Below are positions 25,909-28,500 of a stretch of DNA of 28,500 nucleotides, one piece after another. How positions within the stretch are numbered: position 1 is the first letter of the stretch; each line of letters opens with the position of its first letter. The stretch lies in assembly GCA_003555285.1 (NCBI GenBank), contig PWGH01000134.1, forward strand, positions 1 through 28,500, written 5' to 3'. Under the pieces are notes generated by a model. It saw only the letters and a program-made list of their open reading frames with translations, ran no database searches and was not told the origin of the DNA. The position numbers and the translations under genes were made by a program. The stretch comes from Thioalkalivibrio sp. GTDB lineage: Bacteria > Pseudomonadota > Gammaproteobacteria > Ectothiorhodospirales > Ectothiorhodospiraceae.

Positions 25909-26964
25909 ATGAGCTCCTTGAGCACTTCAGCGACTTCGAGACCGCGCGTGAGTGTGCTGGTGTCGGTTTGCAACGGTCTTCCCTATCTTCGGGCCGCTAT
26001 CGAAAGCGTTCTGGCGCAGACGTTGGCTGATTTCGAGTTTATTGTCATCGACGACGGCTCGACCGACGGAAGTGGTGCGGTTATCGATCAGTATGCCGAG
26101 CGCGACAGACGCCTGCGCGTGGTGCACCAACAGAACCGAGGGCTCATAGCCTCGCTGAATCGGGGCATGGACCTGGTGCGGGGAGAATATGTCGCGCGAA
26201 TGGATGCCGACGATATCAGTCTGCACCACCGGCTTGAGTTGCAGGTATCATTCATGAACGCCCACCCCAACTGTGTGGGTGTGGGAGGTGCGGCCGAGAT
26301 CATCGGCCCCGCTGGCAAGCCACAGGGTGTTTGGGCGCCGCCTGTCCACCCCGCTGTGATACGTTGGCAATTGCTTTCCGGAAATTGCCTTATACATCCC
26401 ACGATGCTCCTTCGATCAGACGCGGTGCGCGAGGTGGGCGGCTACGACCATAATGCTCTGCACGCGGAAGATTATGCGCTCTGGGTGGCCCTGGCTAGAC
26501 GAGGGGATCTTCATTGCCTCGCCGTGCCGCTCATTCGCAAGCGTGACTGGCCGGGTCGCATAACGCGGTCGCATAGTGCCGTTCAGGAGGAAACAGTCCT
26601 GCGCATCGTCCAGCAGGCATTCGCGGGAGAGGCAGGCGGCATGCTGCCGGCGGGTGCGGCATCGCTGTTGAGGTTGGCCGTGGGCGCCGCAACGGCAGAC
26701 CCTGCAGACGCCCCATCTTTTTCAACCCAGGATGTCGCGCAACTGTTCGAGCGGGTTCGAGCCGTCGCGATTGCTCAACAGGATCGTTGCTCGGAGCCAG
26801 AGGTCCGGGGAGAACTCGTACGGCGGGCGGATGACTTGCTCTGGGCGATCGCGCAAGCGGTAGGCGGTGGCGCGAGGTGGGGCGTACTGGGCCCTGCGTT
26901 TTTTTATGCGACCCGTCACCCCGGGGGATGGTGCCGCCGAATAAAGAAACGGGTGCTGTCGTAA
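25909..26964 (+). CDS. Family 2 glycosyltransferase
   Basis: A GT-A fold glycosyltransferase that probably adds a sugar to a surface polysaccharide. The 351 residues open with SVLVSVCNGLPYLRAAIESV, then the nucleotide-sugar motifs IVIDDGSTDGS and YVARMDADDIS (the DxD-type metal site), and HAEDYALWVALAR with the catalytic acidic pair. There are no membrane segments in the transferase domain. The C-terminal 130 residues are poorly conserved and end in a basic stretch (CRRIKKRVLS). Start chosen at the first ATG of the conserved domain; no strong ribosome site. GC is lower than upstream, and it sits next to another lower-GC gene, suggesting acquisition. Donor and acceptor sugars cannot be told; dTDP-rhamnose from the rml genes is one possibility. 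Confidence 0.9.
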   Translation: MSSLSTSATSRPRVSVLVSVCNGLPYLRAAIESVLAQTLADFEFIVIDDGSTDGSGAVIDQYAERDRRLRVVHQQNRGLIASLNRGMDLVRGEYVARMDADDISLHHRLELQVSFMNAHPNCVGVGGAAEIIGPAGKPQGVWAPPVHPAVIRWQLLSGNCLIHPTMLLRSDAVREVGGYDHNALHAEDYALWVALARRGDLHCLAVPLIRKRDWPGRITRSHSAVQEETVLRIVQQAFAGEAGGMLPAGAASLLRLAVGAATADPADAPSFSTQDVAQLFERVRAVAIAQQDRCSEPEVRGELVRRADDLLWAIAQAVGGGARWGVLGPAFFYATRHPGGWCRRIKKRVLS

Positions 26965-27077
26965 AAAATGCACTTCGAAGCGTGGTAGGCTGCCTCGGGC
27001 ACCTTCCAGCCCGGTTGGTACTCTCGACTTCGCCAGATCAGTCCGATTCTCGGCGTTGTTGAAGGTAAGCCGGTTTT

Positions 27078-28031
27078 CTACAGCCCTTGTTGGCGTGCCC
27101 AGGTCATTGCGTCGAAATCGAACAAATGATTGAAATACCGCAAGGCCTCGTCTCGAGTCCAGGTGCCCATGCGGATCTGAGGCCAGTAGTCGATTTCGAC
27201 TATGTCAACCACAGCAGGTTCGACAAAGCGGGCCGGGATGGTTTCATGGCCAAGGGCATCCGCGGCAGCCATACGATGGAGGCCTCCTGCGTTCAAAAAG
27301 CGAATTTCGTCGCCACGCTTCAGAAGCCACATTGCGACATCACCTTGTTGCCGGTCGTAGCCCGTTCCGTTCAATGAATTCAACACGTTTGTCAACCGAT
27401 TGACCTCTGCTTGTCCGACTACTTTTGTTACAGGGCCATGATCTCTAAAACCATGCTGATCGATCATTACTGACGGAAATCCGTGTTCGCGGTAATCGGA
27501 CGAATGCCATCTCTGTACTTCGTGGTCGATTGCGTCAATGGACAGTGAGCGCCAAGGCAGTAAATAGTACAAATAAGGCGATAATCCCTTTAAGAAACCA
27601 CAGCTCTGGGGTAGCCCGACGACGGCCTCGGCGGCGTCGTTGGGTTGCCAGATCGCATAAAAAGAACGAAGTATCGTGTCCTCGTAACGAAGGGGTGTTT
27701 TGGATAGGATCTGGAGGGCCGTTTTGGAAAACGGATTCCAGTTCGAGGGGCCAAACGTCAGCCCATTCAAAAGCCCTGCTTGCGCAATTGGACAGTGGAA
27801 TGCGGCGGTGACGCCGCCACGCATATGGTGTAGTGCCTCGAACGGGTCCTCGAAAATTGGGGATAACTCTCGGCGGTGGGAAACAGGCGCATTGGCACTC
27901 GATTTAGCGGAGGGCAAGCGTCGCAACTCCAGGCCGAGGTGGGCAAACGCTTTCTTGAGGAGCGCCTTCGCGTGAGATTGCGCGTTCACACCGAGGCCTG
28001 CCGTCGTCGGCTTCATCGAATCTGATTTCAT
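27078..28031 (-). CDS. Unknown protein with ParB-N-like domain, linked to polysaccharide genes
   Basis: I do not recognise a named family. From the ATG at 28031 (GAGG about 9 bases upstream) the protein has 317 residues. Residues 231-276 (DVAMWLLKRGDEIRFLNAGG, then LHRMAAADALGHETIPARF) carry the GxHRxxAAxxLGxxxIP pattern of ParB/sulfiredoxin-like domains. The rest (Trp- and Tyr-rich, 90-200) has no motif I know. No signal peptide or membrane helix is evident. Similar ParB-N-like proteins occur in surface polysaccharide clusters, but their role is not established. The gene is convergent with the glycosyltransferase and has clearly lower GC and different codon choice from the core genes, so it is probably transferred DNA. 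Confidence 0.75.
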   Translation of the reverse strand: MKSDSMKPTTAGLGVNAQSHAKALLKKAFAHLGLELRRLPSAKSSANAPVSHRRELSPIFEDPFEALHHMRGGVTAAFHCPIAQAGLLNGLTFGPSNWNPFSKTALQILSKTPLRYEDTILRSFYAIWQPNDAAEAVVGLPQSCGFLKGLSPYLYYLLPWRSLSIDAIDHEVQRWHSSDYREHGFPSVMIDQHGFRDHGPVTKVVGQAEVNRLTNVLNSLNGTGYDRQQGDVAMWLLKRGDEIRFLNAGGLHRMAAADALGHETIPARFVEPAVVDIVEIDYWPQIRMGTWTRDEALRYFNHLFDFDAMTWARQQGL

Positions 28032-28500
28032 GAGCGTTATCCTCAACATGCTTTTGGCTGAACATCGCTCGTTTCCCTGCGGCACAAGGATGGGCCGCCA
28101 GAATGGACCACGGCAGGTGGTTGATGTTGAAGCCAGTGGCAACTCGCATTTGCCGCGAAGCGTGCACTGAGAAAGCCAGATTGGCCGACTCAGCGCTTCC
28201 CTAGGGGAAACGCCGAAGAAAGACCGTTGGTGGTGCTCCCGATTGCTGGACCCGCCGCCCGGACTCGCGCGACCTGGCCTTTCGGCGTGTTTGGCGCCCG
28301 GTCTCTGGGATTTCGCATAGGCGCGGCCAGTCGGTGTCCTCAGGAGGATGGTTTCCGGCTATAGCCAGCGCTGCGTCAGCCCCAAGTGCCATTATACCTG
28401 GACGCTGCGTGCCAGCGTCGTTGCTCAGCCTGCCGTATGTTGGCCGCCTCACGGGTAGGGGGGGCACACGCTCCGCCGTGTGACGAGAGCGAACCCCGAC
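28032..28500. other. Region without a supported gene at the right end
   Basis: About 470 bases upstream of the ParB-N-like gene. The open frames here (for example 28201-28467 on the minus strand) show no recognisable family, no ribosome site and no codon pattern like the neighbours. The minus strand carries a perfect TATAAT (28391-28396) without an acceptable -35. The region could hold a long leader or remnants of decayed DNA. Confidence 0.5.

Noticed and set aside
28201..28467. 88-codon open frame on the minus strand near the right end
   Set aside because: No recognisable domain, no ribosome site, and composition unlike neighbouring genes.

Overview
The window looks like chromosomal DNA of a high-GC gammaproteobacterium, most plausibly a sulfur-oxidising, salt- or alkali-adapted member of the Ectothiorhodospiraceae/Thioalkalivibrio type. 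That placement is an inference from the gene set: an Rnf complex, a complete seven-gene Mrp Na+/H+ antiporter, gammaproteobacterial-type FabA, a 188-residue Pseudomonas-type Dcd, and a small protein resembling half of sulfur oxygenase reductase. No rRNA, tRNA or CRISPR array was recognised. The first 149 bases carry a 35-bp perfect inverted repeat inside rnfC, which looks like a fold-back at a contig end.

Layout. 1-1958 (-): rnfA, rnfB and the 5' part of rnfC. 2250-3619 (-): mtnB and mtnC of methionine salvage, both with unusual substitutions at conserved active-site positions and no mtnD. 3728-5818 (-): metG. 6145-8943 (+): mrp/apbC (Fe-S carrier ATPase) followed 3 bases later by dcd, which is interrupted by a 379-residue intein with an HNH endonuclease. 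8994-9769 (+): an overlapping MNT/HEPN toxin-antitoxin pair. 9869-10381 (-): fabA. 10528-12770 (+): an unrecognised coiled-coil membrane protein and an SH3-anchor envelope protein. 12836-18605 (+): mrpABCDEFG. 18693-22369 (-): rmlC-rmlB-rmlD-rmlA for dTDP-L-rhamnose, with interspersed repeats in its spacers and at its end. 22543-22992 (-): the sulfur oxygenase reductase-like small protein, with a palindrome between its -35 and -10. 23114-24804 (+): mazG and a ferredoxin-NADP reductase-like flavoprotein. 24807-25691 (-): nadC. 25909-28031: a family 2 glycosyltransferase and, convergent to it, a ParB-N-like protein, in DNA of visibly lower GC that looks acquired and belongs with surface polysaccharide synthesis. 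28032-28500 holds no gene I can support.

How the genes fit together. Rnf and Mrp are both membrane ion-coupled systems, one linking ferredoxin/NADH redox chemistry to an ion gradient, the other exchanging Na+ for H+, so the two together fit life at high pH or salt. The rml operon plus the glycosyltransferase supply a surface glycan. Dcd, MazG, NadC, MetG, FabA and ApbC are housekeeping. The strongest unusual signals are the intein in the dCTP deaminase active site, the sulfur oxygenase reductase-like half protein with its own operator-like site, the diverged mtnBC pair, and the repeats that have spread through the rml region.
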